From the NCBI RefSeq assembly GCF_026342405.1, contig NZ_JAPEMU010000001.1, forward strand, positions 248,001-312,000: a stretch of DNA of 64,000 nt, read 5' to 3'. The DNA is from Kitasatospora sp. NBC_00240 (GTDB taxonomy: Bacteria > Actinomycetota > Actinomycetes > Streptomycetales > Streptomycetaceae). A program made the position numbers and the translations under genes. Below, in pieces: positions 1 to 11,600 of the stretch (positions are counted from its first letter, which is position 1; every line of letters begins with the position of its first letter). The notes beneath the pieces are model-generated. The model searched no databases and was not told the DNA's origin. It worked only from the letters and a program-made list of their open reading frames with translations.

Positions 1-57
1 GCAGGAGAGCGGCAGTTCAACACCCGCTCCGACGGGAGCCGTTCGGATCGTCCCCGG

Positions 58-1239
58 TCAGCGGGCGACCAGCCGGGCGGGGAAGTGGTCCAGTCCGAAG
101 TTGATCAGCGACCGGTTGTACTGCGGCGGCCCGATCGGCTCGATCACCTCGACCCGCTCCAGCGCGGCGGAGAAGAGCGCGCCGAGTTCGGCCTTGGCCA
201 GCGGGGCGCCGATGCAGTAGTGGGCGCCGAGGCCGAGCGCCAGGTGCCGGTTGGGCTTGCGGTCGAGCAGGATCTCGTGCGGCCGCTCGAAGGCCGCCGG
301 GTCGTGGTTGGCCGCCCAGGTCCAGACGACCACCCGGTCGCCCCGGCGGACCTGGTGGCCGCCGAGCTCGATGTCCCGGGTGGCGGTGCGCAGCGTGTGC
401 AGGCCGACCGAGGTCCACCGCAGCAGTTCGTCGACGGCGAGCTCCATGGTGGCTTCGCCGCTCTGCAACTGGCGCCACAGGTGCGGGTGCTGGGCCAGGG
501 TGAGCAGGCCGATCGCGGCCGTGTGGCGAACGGTCTGGACGCCGCCTACGACGATGTTGTCCAGGTTGAGCACCACGTCCTCGACCGGCATCAGCCGGCC
601 GCCGGGCTTGTAGGTGGCCATGACGCTGATCAGGTCCTCGCCGGGGTCGGCCCGGCGCCGCATGACCTGGTGCAGCAGATACGGGATGAGCTGCTGGTGG
701 CCGGCCCGGCGCTCGTCGGCGGTGCGGCCGAGGAAGGCGGCGTCGCAGACCCGCACCACCATGTCGCGGTCCCCCGCGGGCACGTCGAGCAGGTCGCACA
801 TCACGGCCAGCGGGAGCGCCGACACGGCGTCCACCAGGTCGGTCTCGCCCTGGGCGACCGCCTTGTCCATGATCTCGCCGGCCAGTTCGGTGATGCTCCG
901 GGCGGCGTTGCGCACTCCGCCGGGTGAGAAGAACGGGTTGGCCGGGGTACGGAGTTGGCGATGCTTGGGCGGGTCGCAGAGGGCCATCATCCGGCCGGCG
1001 CCGGCGGGCGTGCGGCCCTCGCCGGTGCCGAGCAGCGAGCCGCCCTCGGAGCTGTAGGCGCCGGCGTTCTTCAGTACCTCGGCGGCCAGGTCGTAGGAGA
1101 GCACGGACCAGACCGGCCCGTCCTCGGCGGTCTCGGTGCGCTGGACGGGGTCGTCGGCGCGCAGTTCGTCGATGACGGCGGGCAGTTCCGGGCGGGCCCA
1201 GAGTCCGGGGTCACTCAGATCGAGCGTGGTGCTGACCAT
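58..1239 (-). CDS. Cytochrome P450 of the NRPS cluster
   Basis: A 393-residue soluble bacterial P450, normal class I length. It shows the I-helix Gly-Gly-x-x-Thr (GGVQT, about residue 232), the K-helix ExxR (ELLR, about 272) and the haem-ligand loop GLGAHYCIG (about 340), whose Cys binds the haem. The residue before the loop is Leu rather than the usual Phe (ALGLG). The ATG is preceded by GAAGGAG, and the gene overlaps the thioesterase 3' end by 25 nt, so it is probably the last visible gene of the NRPS operon. By analogy with NRPS-cluster P450s it could hydroxylate a carrier-bound amino acid or the released peptide; the substrate cannot be read from sequence. The family call is very secure, the role is inferred. 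Confidence 0.93.
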   Translation of the reverse strand: MVSTTLDLSDPGLWARPELPAVIDELRADDPVQRTETAEDGPVWSVLSYDLAAEVLKNAGAYSSEGGSLLGTGEGRTPAGAGRMMALCDPPKHRQLRTPANPFFSPGGVRNAARSITELAGEIMDKAVAQGETDLVDAVSALPLAVMCDLLDVPAGDRDMVVRVCDAAFLGRTADERRAGHQQLIPYLLHQVMRRRADPGEDLISVMATYKPGGRLMPVEDVVLNLDNIVVGGVQTVRHTAAIGLLTLAQHPHLWRQLQSGEATMELAVDELLRWTSVGLHTLRTATRDIELGGHQVRRGDRVVVWTWAANHDPAAFERPHEILLDRKPNRHLALGLGAHYCIGAPLAKAELGALFSAALERVEVIEPIGPPQYNRSLINFGLDHFPARLVAR

Positions 1240-2105
1240 TGCTGCTCCTTCTGGCGCCGGAGGACCGGCTGGTCGAGGCGGTTCGGGCGGTCGAGACGGT
1301 TCGGGCGGTCCAGGTCGTACGGGTGGTCCGGGTCGCTCGGGCCTGCCGGCCGGCTCGGACGCACCGGCTCGCGGGTGATCAGGTGGGTGAGCAGCTCGGC
1401 CGGTCCGCGCTGCTCGACGGTCGCCAGCAGGTGCCCGCCGGGGACGACCGTCAGGCCGAACGTCCCGCTGGTGTGCTGGGCCCAGTCGTCCAGCAGGCCG
1501 GCGCCGAGCATCGGGTCGGCGGCGCCGACCACGGCGTGCAGGTCGGACTCGATCGGCGGCGCCGGCCGGTACCGGTAGGTGTGCCTGACGTCCAGGTCGG
1601 TCTGGATGGAATGCAGCGCGATCTCCCGCAACTCAGGGTCGGCCGCGACGAGTTCGCCCATCCCGGCGAGCCGGAGCAGGTCCTCGGCGTCGCGGTGCTG
1701 CGGGCGGCCGCCGATCCAGGCGCTGGGCGGCTGGGCGGACGCGGTCACCAGGATCCGGGGCCGCCGGCCGGGTGGCAGGGCGCGGGCCGTCTCGAAGGCG
1801 AGCAGCGCGCCGAGGCTCTGGCCGTAGAAGCCGAACGGGCCGTCCAGGTGGGGGCCGAGCTCCGCCACCACCGTGCGGACCAGCTGGTCGAAGGTGGCGG
1901 GCATCGGGTGCCGGCCGCGGCCGCCCCGGGCGGGCATCCGCAGCGCCCAGACCTCGGCGAGCGGGGCCAGCGCGTGCGCCAGCGGGATGTAGGCGGTGGC
2001 GTCGCCGCCGGCGTGCGGGAAGCAGAACAGCCGGAAGGGGCGGTGCGGCTGGGGTGCGGGGACGAGCAGCCAGTCGCCCTCGACGCGGGGGCGGCCGGGG
2101 GTCAT
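1215..2105 (-). CDS. Discrete (type II-like) thioesterase of the NRPS cluster
   Basis: A 296-residue alpha/beta-hydrolase thioesterase. It carries FCFPHAGG near the N-terminus, the nucleophile elbow GQSLG (about residue 92), an Asp in GAADPM and the catalytic His in GGHLL. The ATG overlaps the stop of the A-PCP gene as ATGA, so the two are translationally coupled. None of the three NRPS proteins carries a fused TE domain, so this protein may release the peptide, or may only edit mis-primed carrier proteins as classic type II thioesterases do. The C-terminus carries about 45 extra residues rich in Asp-Arg-Pro-Asn, encoded by an 18-bp tandem repeat; family members normally end near residue 250. 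Confidence 0.92.
   Translation of the reverse strand: MTPGRPRVEGDWLLVPAPQPHRPFRLFCFPHAGGDATAYIPLAHALAPLAEVWALRMPARGGRGRHPMPATFDQLVRTVVAELGPHLDGPFGFYGQSLGALLAFETARALPPGRRPRILVTASAQPPSAWIGGRPQHRDAEDLLRLAGMGELVAADPELREIALHSIQTDLDVRHTYRYRPAPPIESDLHAVVGAADPMLGAGLLDDWAQHTSGTFGLTVVPGGHLLATVEQRGPAELLTHLITREPVRPSRPAGPSDPDHPYDLDRPNRLDRPNRLDQPVLRRQKEQQWSAPRSI
1271..1342. repeat. Four 18-bp tandem units in the thioesterase 3' end
   Basis: Consecutive units start at 1271, 1289, 1307 and 1325. The first two differ at one position (ggtcgaggcggttcgggc and ggtcgagacggttcgggc); the last two are more degenerate. Read on the minus strand they encode the Asp-Arg-Pro-Asn-Arg-Leu tail of the thioesterase and stop just before the P450 start. 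They look like replication-slippage expansion, not a binding-site array. Confidence 0.8.
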
Positions 2106-3943
2106 CGGGTGCCGTCGCGGCGGGCGACCAGCGCGGGGCGGGGCGCCGTCCCGGCCAGGGTGGCGCGGCGGACGGCCTCGGTGAAGGCGGCCAGGTCCTC
2201 GGCGTCCAGCAGGTGGCGCAGCTGCAGTTCGACGCCGAGCTTGCGGCGCAGCATGTGGACGACCCGCAGCGCGGCGAGCGAGTGGCCACCGAGGTCGAGG
2301 AAGCTGTCGTCGGGGCGGACGGTGTCCAGGCCGAGGACGGTGCGCCAGACTCCGGCGACCTGCTCGCCGACACCGTCGGCGCCGGGGGCGGGGGCCGCGG
2401 AGGCCGCGGCGGGGGCGTCGGGTTCGGCCGGCGCGGCGGGTACGGGGAGCGCCGCGTGGTCGGTCTTGCCGTTGGGGGTGAGCGGGAAGGCCGGCAGCAC
2501 GGTCACGGTGGCGGGCACCAGGTGTGCCGGCAGCCGGCCGCGCAGGTCCTCCAGCAGCTCGCCCGGGGTGACCGGGGACGCCGCGGTGACGTAGCCGGCC
2601 AGGCGCCGGTCGCCGGGGGCGGCCTCGTACACCTTGACAGCGGCTTCGGCGACGGCCGGGTGGCGGGCCAGCGCGTGTTCGATCTCGCCGAGCTCGATCC
2701 GGTAGCCGCGCAGCTTGACCTGTCGGTCGACCCGCCCGGCGTACTCCAGCAGGCCGCCGGGGCCCCGCCGGGCCTGGTCGCCGGTGCGGTACATCCGCTC
2801 CCCGGGGGTGAAGGGGCTGGCGACGAAGCGTCCGGCGGTCTGGCCGGGGCGGCGGACGTAGCCGTGGGCGATGCCCGGACCGGTGAGGTAGAGCTCGCCG
2901 GTGGCGCCCGGGGCGACGGGCCGGAGGTGCTCGTCCAGCAGGTGGGCCCCGACGCCGGGCAGCGGGGCGCCGATGTGCGGGCCGGGACCGCTGATGCGGG
3001 TGGTGGTGGAGTCGACGGTGCACTCGGTGGGGCCGTACAGGTTGAGGGCGTCCAGGCCGGCCGCGTCGATCTCCTTCCAGGTCCGCTCGGGCACCGGCTC
3101 GCCGCCCATGAACAGCCGCGGGGTGCGGGCGCCGGCCAGCGGCTCGCGGAGCAGCTCCCAGTGCGAGGGGGTGAGGTCCAGGTCGGTGACGCCGTGCCGG
3201 GCGATGACGGCCGCGAGGCGCTCCGGGTCCAGGCGCTCGGCGTCGTCCAGGACGACCAGGGTGTCGCCGCGGCAGACCCGGGCCCACTGCTGGACGGAGG
3301 CGTCGAAGGAGACGCTGGCGTTCCAGCCGACCACGGCCGGCTCGGCGCGGTAGGCGCCGCTCCGCTCCAGGCCTGCCAGTAGGGCGGCGACGTTGCCGCG
3401 GCAGACCTCGACGCCCTTGGGGGTGCCGGTGGAGCCGGAGGTGTAGATCACGTACGCCGGATCGTGGGGGGTGCCGGGCGCCGGGTCGGTAGGCGTCCCG
3501 GCGGCGTCCGGGCGGATGGTGCGCAGGCCGGGCGGCAGGGCCAGGGCGGCGGCGTCCGTGCTGATCAGCAGGGCGAGGGCGGCGTCCTCGGCCATCAGGG
3601 CGAGCCGCGGGGCCGGGTAGGCGGGGTCGAGCGGGACGTACGCGGCGCCGGCCCGCCAGACCGCGAGCAGGGCCACCACCAGCTCGGCCGTCCGGGGCAG
3701 GTGGACGCCGACCCGGTCGCCGCGGCGGATGCCGTGGGCGCGCAGGGCACCGGCAAGGACGGCGGTGCGGTGGTCGAGTTCGGCGAAGCTGAGGCTGGTG
3801 CCGGCGGCCTGTACGGCGGTGCGTGCGGGGGCGGCGGCGGCCGCCCGGAGGAAGCGGGCCACCGGGTCCTGCGCCGGGTCGAGCCGCTGCGGGTCGGCGG
3901 CGGAGGGGGCGAGGACCGGGGCGGTGTCCAGGGTGTCGGTCAT
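2102..3943 (-). CDS. NRPS adenylation-carrier didomain protein (A-PCP)
   Basis: A 613-residue stand-alone A-PCP. The A domain spans about residues 30-510, with core motif [11 protein letters not shown] (about 168), YGPTE and the A10 lysine in NGKTD. The carrier site is LGGHSL (about 549). Hand alignment to the GrsA-Phe pocket gives D-A-Q-D-F-G-L-V-D-K, close to pockets reported for Gln/Glu, so a glutamine-type substrate is the best guess. The ATG follows GAGAGG. The preceding NRPS ends in an unpaired condensation domain, so this protein very probably supplies the last module in trans. It is coupled to the thioesterase by an ATGA overlap. Confidence 0.94.
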   Translation of the reverse strand: MTDTLDTAPVLAPSAADPQRLDPAQDPVARFLRAAAAAPARTAVQAAGTSLSFAELDHRTAVLAGALRAHGIRRGDRVGVHLPRTAELVVALLAVWRAGAAYVPLDPAYPAPRLALMAEDAALALLISTDAAALALPPGLRTIRPDAAGTPTDPAPGTPHDPAYVIYTSGSTGTPKGVEVCRGNVAALLAGLERSGAYRAEPAVVGWNASVSFDASVQQWARVCRGDTLVVLDDAERLDPERLAAVIARHGVTDLDLTPSHWELLREPLAGARTPRLFMGGEPVPERTWKEIDAAGLDALNLYGPTECTVDSTTTRISGPGPHIGAPLPGVGAHLLDEHLRPVAPGATGELYLTGPGIAHGYVRRPGQTAGRFVASPFTPGERMYRTGDQARRGPGGLLEYAGRVDRQVKLRGYRIELGEIEHALARHPAVAEAAVKVYEAAPGDRRLAGYVTAASPVTPGELLEDLRGRLPAHLVPATVTVLPAFPLTPNGKTDHAALPVPAAPAEPDAPAAASAAPAPGADGVGEQVAGVWRTVLGLDTVRPDDSFLDLGGHSLAALRVVHMLRRKLGVELQLRHLLDAEDLAAFTEAVRRATLAGTAPRPALVARRDGTR

Positions 3944-4032
3944 GCGGGGTACCTCTCGTCTGGTCGGGATACTGGGTGGGTGCCGCGCCCCGGGGCGCGG
4001 TGCTGGTCCGAGGCCGTACGGTGGCCGGGCGC

Positions 4033-7000
4033 TCAGGCCCGGTCGGGCCCGGCGGCCACGGCGGCGGCCAGGTCGGCCAGGGCCGCCGTGTAGGCGTCGA
4101 CGAACTCGGTGGCCGTCCGGTCGGACACCACCGAGCGCTGGTGGTCGACGGCCAGCAGGACGCGGTCGGACACCGGGTCCTGGATGAGCGAGGCGCCGAA
4201 GGCGAAGCTGTTGGGTTCGTGCCGCATGGTCGGCTCGCAGCCGATCCGGGCGTCCACGATCCGGGCGGAGCTGAGCGTGCCGAGGGCGTGGAAGCGCAGG
4301 TAGCCGAACTGGCTGTCGAGCCGGGTGTCGGCCATCAGCCGGGCCAGCCGGGCGAACGGCACCCGCCGGTGCGGCATCATCTCCAGCTCCTCCCGGTGCA
4401 CGGCGCGCACCAGGGCCAGCGGGTCGCCCTCGACCGGCTCGCCGACCAGCGGGACGGTGTTGAGGAAGAGCCCCAGCACCTCGGTGCCGCCGCGCCGCTC
4501 CAGCCGGCCGTTCATCGCCAGGCCGGTGGTGACCCGCGAGCGGCCGGTGATCGCCTGCAGCGCCCGCAGGTGGGCGGCGAGCGCGACCGACTTGACCGGG
4601 ACACCGGCCGCGTCGGCGACCAGCCGCAGCTGGGCGGGCGCCGCCGGGAGCACCCGTTCCAGGGTCCGGGGCACCTCGTGCACCTCGCTGCTGCCGGGCC
4701 ACAGTTCACCGCTGACGCCGGCGAGCTTGCCTCGCCAGTAGGCGAGCGAGTCCGGGTCGGCGGCGGCCTCCCGTTCGACCGTGACGAAGTCGCGGAAGGC
4801 GGAGCGGGGGGCGGGGGTGGGCGGGCTGGCCGGGTCGGCGGCCAGTTCGGCGTGCCGCTCCAGGAGTTCGGTGAGCAGCGAGGTGAAACTCCAGCCGTCC
4901 AGGATGGCGTGGTGTTCGGACAAGGTGAGCTGGAAGACCTGGTCGGCCAGGTGCTGCACGGTGATCCGCAGCAGCGGCGGTTCCATCAGGTCGAAGGGGG
5001 TGGAGCGGTGCTGTTCGAAGACGGCGCGGACGGCCTCGTCCTGGGCGCCGGTGCCGCGCAGGTCGGCGAACTCGACGGGTGCGGGCAGTTCGCCGTGCAC
5101 GAGCTGGAGCGGTTCGCGGTAGCCGGAGAGGTCGAGTCCCGTCCGCAACACCGGGTGCCGGGTGAGGACTTCGGCCACCGCCCGGCGGAACGCGGTCTCG
5201 TCCAGGGCGGCCGAGATCCGGTAGCTGTTGACGTTGTGGTAGCTGTCGGTGCCGCCGGCGATCTCCATGTGGAAGACCATGCTGAGCTGCATGGAGACCA
5301 TCGGGTAGGCGTCGGCGAGGCCGGCGGGCAGGTCGGCGCGGTCCTCGGGGTCGAGCAGGGCGAAGGGCTGGTCGGCCGCGGCCGCGGCGGTCACCGGCTG
5401 GGCCAGCGGCAGCAGTTCGGCGACCGTGGGGGCGCCGAAGACGTCCCGCAGGGAGACCGTCCAGCCGGCCTCGTGCAGGTGGCCGGCCAGTTGGACGGCC
5501 CGGATGGAGTCGCCGCCGAGGTGGAAGAAGTCGTCGTGGACGCCGATCCCGTCGACGCCGAGCACCTGCGACCAGGCGGCGGCGAAGGCCCGTTCGGCGG
5601 GGGTGCGCGGCGGTACGTGGCGGCCGCCGGCCGCGGCGGGGGCGCCGGGTTCGGGCAGGGCGGCCCGGTCGACCTTGCCGTTGACGGTCAGCGGCAGGGC
5701 GTCCAGGACGGTGACGCTCGCCGGGATCATGTAGTCCGGCAGGGTGCGGGCCAGGAACTCGCGGACCCGTTCGGGCGCCCGGCCGGTCAGGTAGGCGGCG
5801 AGACGCTGGTCGTGGACGGTGACCACGCAGGCGTCGACGTCCGGGTGGGCGCCCAACGCGTGCTCGATCTCGCCGAGTTCGATCCGGAAGCCGCGCAGTT
5901 TCACCTGGAAGTCGGCGCGGCCGACGTACTCCAGGCCGCCGCCGGGCAGTCGCTTGGCGACGTCCCCGGTGCGGTACATCCGGGCGCCGGGGTCGTTGGC
6001 GTACGGGTCGGCGACGAACCGGCCGGCGGTGAGGCCGGGCCGCTGCCAGTACCCGTGGGCGAGGCTGCCGCCGCCGATGTACAGCTCACCGGGCACGCCC
6101 TCGGGGCAGGGCCGTAGCCAGTCGTCGAGCACCAGCGCGTCGAGGTGCGGCATCGCCTCGCCGATCAGGCTGCGTTCGAAGCCGCCGGTGGAGCCGGGAC
6201 CGGCGATGTCGAAGGTGGTGACGTGGACGGTGGTCTCGGTGATCCCGTACAGGTTGCAGATCCGGGCGGGCGGCAGCGGGTCGAGGTCGAGCCAGCGCTG
6301 GACGACGGCGGGGTCGAGGGCCTCGCCGCCGAGCATGATCTGCTTCAGCGCGGGCAGCGGCCGGGGGCGGCGGCGCAGGGCCGGTTCCAGCTGGCGCAGT
6401 GCGGACGGGGTGAGGCAGAGGTGGGACACGCCCTCCTCGTCGAGCAGTTGGGCGAACTCCTCGGGCGAGCGGCTGGTCAGGTAGGGCACCACGACCAGCC
6501 GGGCGCCGTGGTGCAGGGCGCCCCAGATCTCCCAGACGGTCCAGTCGAAGGCGTAGCTGTGGAAGAGCGTCCAGACGTCCTGCGGGCCGAAGCCGAAGTG
6601 CTCGACGCCGGCCGCCATCAGGCGGCTGACGTGCTCGTGGGCGATGGCGACGCCCTTGGGGCGGCCGGTGGAGCCGGAGGTGAAGATCACGTAGGCGGTG
6701 TCGCCCGGGCGGGCACCGGCTCGCGGGCGGGTGGCGGGCAGCGCGGCGGTGTCCGCGGCCCGGGCGGCGAGGTCGTGGCGCAGCCAGGGCCCGTCCGGCA
6801 CCCGGTCGGGCAGGTCGGTGAGGACGAGGGTGACGCCGGTGTCGCCGAACACGGTGGCCGCGCGGCCGGCCGGAGCGGCCGGGTCGACGGGGACGTACGC
6901 GGCGCCGGCCTTGAGGACGGCGAGGACGCAGACCACGATGTCGGCGGTCCGGTCGAGCAGCAGGCCGACCCGGTCGCCGTGGCGGACGCCGGCGGCGGTC

Positions 7001-8487
7001 AGTGCGTGGGCGAGGCGGTTGGCCCGCATCTCCAGCTCGGTGTAGGTGAGGGAGCGGGCGCCGTCGGTCAGCGCGACCCGTCCGCCGTGCCGGTCGGCGG
7101 CGTCCTCGAACAGCTGGTGCAGGCAGCGGCCGGCCGGGATCCGGGCGGGCCGGCCGGCGCTCGCGGGGGTGCCGAGCTCGCGCAGCGGGCGGTCCGGTCG
7201 GTCGAGGGCGGCGGCCAGCAGGTTCTGCCAGTCGGCGGCCATCCGGCGGACCGTCGCCGGGTCGAACAGGTCGGTGCGGTACTCGGCCTCGCCGCGCAGT
7301 TCGCCGCTGTCGAAGACCGACCAGGTCAGGTCGAACTTGCTGGTGCCGTTGGAGCGGACGGCCCGTTCGGCGAGGGCCTCGCCGAACCGCAGCGGGGCGG
7401 TGTCCTCGGCGTGCGCGCCGAACACCACCTGGACCAGCGGGGCGTGCTGGGCCGAGCGGTCCGGTGCCAGCCGGTCGACCAGTTGGTCGAAGGGGACGTC
7501 CAGGTAGGCGTAGCCCTCGAAGGCGACGTCCTGGACGTGCTCCAGCAGCTCGCGGAAGGTCATCGTCCGGGCGAGCCGGACCCGCAGCGGCAGCAGGTTG
7601 ACGAAGTAGCCGACCAGGTTCTCCAGTTCGGGCCGGTTGCGGGTGGTGACGGGGGTGCCGATCACCATGTCCTCGGCGCCGGTCCAGCGGTGCAGCAGCA
7701 ACGCGAAGGCGGCCAGCATGACCATGAACGGGGTGACGCCCTCGGCCTCCGCCAGCTGCTTGACCCGGGCGGCGGTGCCCGGCTCCGGCGCGAACGGCTC
7801 GGTGGCGCCGCGGTGGCTCCGGTCGGCGGGGCGGGGGCGGTCGCCGGGGAGCTCCAGCAGGCCCGGCGCCCCGTCGAGCTGGAGCTTCCAGTGGGCCAGG
7901 TGCTCCTCGAAGGACTGCGCCTGCTCCTCGGCCGCGTAGTCGGCGTACTGGGCGGTGAGCAGCGGGAGTTCGGGGTCGCGGCCGGTCACGGCGGCGGTGT
8001 AGAGCTCGGCGAGCTCCCGCTCGAAGACGTCGGCCGACCAGCCGTCCCAGACGATGTGGTGGACGACGACGGCCATGGTGGTCCGCCGCTCCCCGGTGCG
8101 GATCACCGACACCCGCAGCAGCGGCCCCTGTTCGAGGTCGAAGGGCGCGGCGGCCTCGGCGGCGATCAGCTCCTCGGTGCGCCGGGCGGTCTCCCGCTCG
8201 TCGAGGGCCCGCAGGTCGGTCACCGTGAACGGGACGGCCGGGTCGCGATGGACGTGCTGGCGCGGGCCGTCCTCGTGCAGGGCGAAGGTGGTCCGCAGGG
8301 CCTCGTGCCGGGCCACCAGGGCGCTCAGGGCAATCTCCAGATGCGCCAGGTCGAGGGCGCCGGTGAGCTCGAACACCCAGGGGATGTTGTAGGTGGCCGC
8401 TCCGGGGTTCCAGCGGTCGAGGAACCACAGGCCCCTCTGCAGCCCCGACACGGGGGCGATCCGGGCCGGCTCTTCGGTGGAGGTCAC
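4033..8487 (-). CDS. NRPS, C-A-PCP-C
   Basis: A 1484-residue synthetase. Condensation domain 1 has HHIVWDG (about residue 144), the A domain [11 protein letters not shown] (about 602) and NGKVD, the carrier LGGDSI (about 992), and a terminal condensation domain HHAILDG (about 1192). The hand-aligned A pocket is D-W-W-C-M-G-L-V-H-K, which I cannot match to a known substrate. The GTG start follows AAGGAAGGA at good spacing; a longer in-frame start at 8526 lacks a ribosome site. The terminal C domain has no A-PCP after it in cis, so it must accept an aminoacyl carrier from the downstream A-PCP protein 89 nt away. The middle of a three-protein assembly line. Confidence 0.95.
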   Translation of the reverse strand: MTSTEEPARIAPVSGLQRGLWFLDRWNPGAATYNIPWVFELTGALDLAHLEIALSALVARHEALRTTFALHEDGPRQHVHRDPAVPFTVTDLRALDERETARRTEELIAAEAAAPFDLEQGPLLRVSVIRTGERRTTMAVVVHHIVWDGWSADVFERELAELYTAAVTGRDPELPLLTAQYADYAAEEQAQSFEEHLAHWKLQLDGAPGLLELPGDRPRPADRSHRGATEPFAPEPGTAARVKQLAEAEGVTPFMVMLAAFALLLHRWTGAEDMVIGTPVTTRNRPELENLVGYFVNLLPLRVRLARTMTFRELLEHVQDVAFEGYAYLDVPFDQLVDRLAPDRSAQHAPLVQVVFGAHAEDTAPLRFGEALAERAVRSNGTSKFDLTWSVFDSGELRGEAEYRTDLFDPATVRRMAADWQNLLAAALDRPDRPLRELGTPASAGRPARIPAGRCLHQLFEDAADRHGGRVALTDGARSLTYTELEMRANRLAHALTAAGVRHGDRVGLLLDRTADIVVCVLAVLKAGAAYVPVDPAAPAGRAATVFGDTGVTLVLTDLPDRVPDGPWLRHDLAARAADTAALPATRPRAGARPGDTAYVIFTSGSTGRPKGVAIAHEHVSRLMAAGVEHFGFGPQDVWTLFHSYAFDWTVWEIWGALHHGARLVVVPYLTSRSPEEFAQLLDEEGVSHLCLTPSALRQLEPALRRRPRPLPALKQIMLGGEALDPAVVQRWLDLDPLPPARICNLYGITETTVHVTTFDIAGPGSTGGFERSLIGEAMPHLDALVLDDWLRPCPEGVPGELYIGGGSLAHGYWQRPGLTAGRFVADPYANDPGARMYRTGDVAKRLPGGGLEYVGRADFQVKLRGFRIELGEIEHALGAHPDVDACVVTVHDQRLAAYLTGRAPERVREFLARTLPDYMIPASVTVLDALPLTVNGKVDRAALPEPGAPAAAGGRHVPPRTPAERAFAAAWSQVLGVDGIGVHDDFFHLGGDSIRAVQLAGHLHEAGWTVSLRDVFGAPTVAELLPLAQPVTAAAAADQPFALLDPEDRADLPAGLADAYPMVSMQLSMVFHMEIAGGTDSYHNVNSYRISAALDETAFRRAVAEVLTRHPVLRTGLDLSGYREPLQLVHGELPAPVEFADLRGTGAQDEAVRAVFEQHRSTPFDLMEPPLLRITVQHLADQVFQLTLSEHHAILDGWSFTSLLTELLERHAELAADPASPPTPAPRSAFRDFVTVEREAAADPDSLAYWRGKLAGVSGELWPGSSEVHEVPRTLERVLPAAPAQLRLVADAAGVPVKSVALAAHLRALQAITGRSRVTTGLAMNGRLERRGGTEVLGLFLNTVPLVGEPVEGDPLALVRAVHREELEMMPHRRVPFARLARLMADTRLDSQFGYLRFHALGTLSSARIVDARIGCEPTMRHEPNSFAFGASLIQDPVSDRVLLAVDHQRSVVSDRTATEFVDAYTAALADLAAAVAAGPDRA

Positions 8488-8540
8488 TGTCCTGCTTCCT
8501 TCCTTGGGCGGACCCGGCGGGGGCACGGGCGGGTGATGGG

Positions 8541-8594
8541 GCTGGGGCCGATGGTGCGGCCGGGGCCGGCAGTGCGGCCGGGGCCGGCGGTGCG
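8541..8594. repeat. Three 18-bp tandem units between two NRPS genes
   Basis: Units start at 8541, 8559 and 8577; the second and third are gccggggccggcagtgcg and gccggggccggcggtgcg, differing at one base. They fill about half of the 121-nt spacer between the two large NRPS genes. No coding or hairpin role is evident. Confidence 0.75.
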
Positions 8595-8608
8595 GCGGGC
8601 GCGGCCGG

Positions 8609-11600
8609 TCATCGGGCCGTGAGGCGTTCGGCGATGGCGCTGACGGTCTTCGCCCGGAACACCACGTGCGGCGGCACCTTTGTCCCGGTCTCCCGGGACA
8701 GCCGCATCGCGACCCGGACGGCGGCCAGCGAATTGCCCCCGATCCGGAAGAAGTTGTCGTCCCGGCCGACCTGCGGCAGGTCCAGGACGGCCCGGACGGC
8801 GTCGGCCACCAGCTGCTCCATCCCGTCCAGCGCGGCGGCCGCCGAACCCGGCGCCGGCCGGGGTGCCGGGGCGGGCAGCGCCCGGCGGTCGGTCTTGCCG
8901 TTGGGGTTGAGCGGCAGGCCGTCGAGGATGTCGACGGTGGCCGGGATCATGTACTCGGGGAGCCGGCCGGCCAGCTCGGCGAGCAGGGCGTCGACGTCGG
9001 GCGGGGTGGGTCCGGCGGTGATGTAGGCGGCCAGCCGGCGGTCCCCGGGGGCCGGTTCGTGGACGGTGACCGCGGCCTCCCGGACGAGCGGGTGGCGGGT
9101 CAGGGCGTCCTCGATCTCGCCCGGTTCGACCCGGAACCCACGGATCTTGATCTGGTCGTCGATCCGTCCGGTGATCTCCAGCGTGCCGTCCTCGGCCCGG
9201 TGCCCGAGGTCCCCGGTGCGGTAGAGCCGCTCCCCCGGCCGGCCGTACGGGTGGGCGACGAAACTGCCGGCGGTCAGCGCCGAGCGGCCCAGGTAGCCGT
9301 ACGCCAACCCGCCGCCGGCGGCGTAGAGTTCGCCGCTCTCACCGGGGCCGACCGGCTGCAGGGCGGCGTCCAGGACGTGGATCTCCTTGCCGTTCAGCGG
9401 GTGACCGATGGGTATCGAGGTGCCGCCGAGGTCCTGCGGGCCGACCCGGTGGCAGGTGGTCAGGCCGAGGCTCTCCACCGGCCCGTAGCCGTTGGCGACC
9501 ACCAGTCGCGGGTAGTTCTCCAGGGCCTTGGCGACATGGGTCACCGAGGCCCGCTCCCCTGCGGTGAAGGCCACCTTCAGGTCGTCGAAGGTCTGCGGGA
9601 ACTCCTCCAGCAGGAAGTTGAACAGGCTGGCGGAGAGCTGGAGTTGGGTGACCCGGTGGCGCCGGGTGAGGGTGGCGATGGTCTCCGGGTCGGGCCGCCG
9701 GCCGGGCTGCAGCACGCAGGTGCCGCCGAACAGCAGGGCACCGTACAGCTCCAGTGCGAAGGCGTCCCAGGAGACCGGCGAGCACTGCAGCCAGACCTCG
9801 TCGGGGCCGAAGCGGGCGTAGTCCTGGCCGAGGTAGGTGGTGGTGAGCGCCCGGTGCGGGGCGGCGACGCCCTTGGGGCGGCCGGTGGAGCCGGAGGTGA
9901 ACATCACGCAGGCCAGGTCGTCGCCGGTGACCGGCAGCGCGAGGTCCTGGCCGGGGCAGCGGGCCACCTGCTCGGCCACCGCGTCCAGGTCGAGGTGGGC
10001 GGTGCCCTCGAACGGCGCGGGGGCACGGCGGTGGGTGAGGACGAGCGCGGCGCCGCTGTCCGCGACGGCGCCGGCCAGCCGGTCGGCGGGGAAGTCCGGG
10101 TCCAGCAGGGTGTAGCCGGCGCCGGTCTTCAGTACCGCGAGCAGCGCCACCACCAGGTCGTGGCCGCGTTCGGTCAGGATCGCGACGACGTCGCCCCGGC
10201 CGACGCCGCGGCCGGCCAGGAAGTGCCCGAGCCGGTTGGCCCGGGTGTTCAGCTCCGCGTAGCTGAGCGCCAGCCCGGTGTCGCCCTCGACCACGGCGGT
10301 GGCCTGCGGGGTGCGCTCCGCCCGCGCCTCGAAGAGGGTGTGCGCGGCGGGGTCGACGGCGGCGGCCAGGGTGTCCGCCCAGCTGTCGCAGAGGTCGGCG
10401 ACGGTCGCGGGGTCGAACAGGTCGCTGTCGTACTCGAAGCGGCCGGTGAAGCCGGTGCCGAGGTCGTCCACGGAGATCGACAGGTCGAACCGGGACACCT
10501 CGTTGGAGTGCAGTTCGCGGGTGACCTCGCTGTCGCCGACGGTGAGCGGGCGGGTGTCCAGCGGGTGCAGTTCGAGCACCACCTGGCAGAGCGGGTTGCG
10601 GTCCTCGGGCCGGTCCTCCAGGACGAGTCCGGTGATCTCGTCGAAGGGGGTGTCCTGGTGCCGGTAGGCGCCGATCGCCACCTCCCGGACGTGCTGGACG
10701 AGTTCACGGAAGCCCGGGTCCTCCGCGAGCCGCAGGCGCAGCGGCAGCAAATTGATGAAGTAGCCGATCAGGCCGCCCAGTTCGGTGCGTCCGCGCAGGC
10801 TCACCGGGGTGCCGAGAACCATGTCCCGCTGGCCCGAGCGGCGGTGCAGGGTCAGCGCCAGGCCGGCCAGCAGCACCATGAACGGGGTGGCGTCCTCGCT
10901 GCGGGCGAACTCGCGCACCGCGCGGGCGACCGGGGTCGGCAGCGCGAAGCGGTGGAAGGCGCCGCGGAAGGCCTGGATCTCGGGGCGGGGGTGATCGGTG
11001 GGCAGCACCGGGGTCTGCGGGGCGTCGGCGAGCGCCGCGCGCCAGTGGGCGAGCCGCTCCTCGGCGCTCTCGTCCTCGTACTGCCAGGCGCTGTAGTCGG
11101 TGTACTGGACGGGGAGTTCGGGCAGGGCGTGGTCGCGCCCCGCGCGCAGCGCCGCGTACAGCTCCTGGAGCTCCTGCTCCAGGACGGGCAGCGAGCCCTC
11201 GTCCCAGACGATGTGGTGGAACATCAGCAGCAGGGTGGTCGCCCCGTCGGCGGTGCGGACGGCGTGGGCGCGCACCAACGGGCCGGTCTCCAGGTCGAAG
11301 GGCTCCCGGGCCAGTTCGGCGACCAGCGCGTCGGGGTGCTCCGCCGGGCAGTCGAGGACGGTGAAGGGCAGCTCGATCCGCTCGTGGACGAGTTGCTCGG
11401 GACCGTTCTCGCCGAGGACGAAGGTGGTCCGCAGGCTCTGGTGCCGGGCGACCACCGTCTCCAGGGCGGCGCGCAGCAGTTCGGTCTCGACCGGACCGTG
11501 GAAACGGAAGACCCAGGGCACGTTGTAGGTGGCCGCGCCGGGGTTCCACTGCTCCAGGAACCAGAGCCCGCGCTGGAACTTGGACAGCGGCGCCCGGGTC

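Noticed and set aside
1-57. Terminator after the P450
   Set aside because: Only short imperfect inverted repeats are visible, and the operon may continue leftwards.
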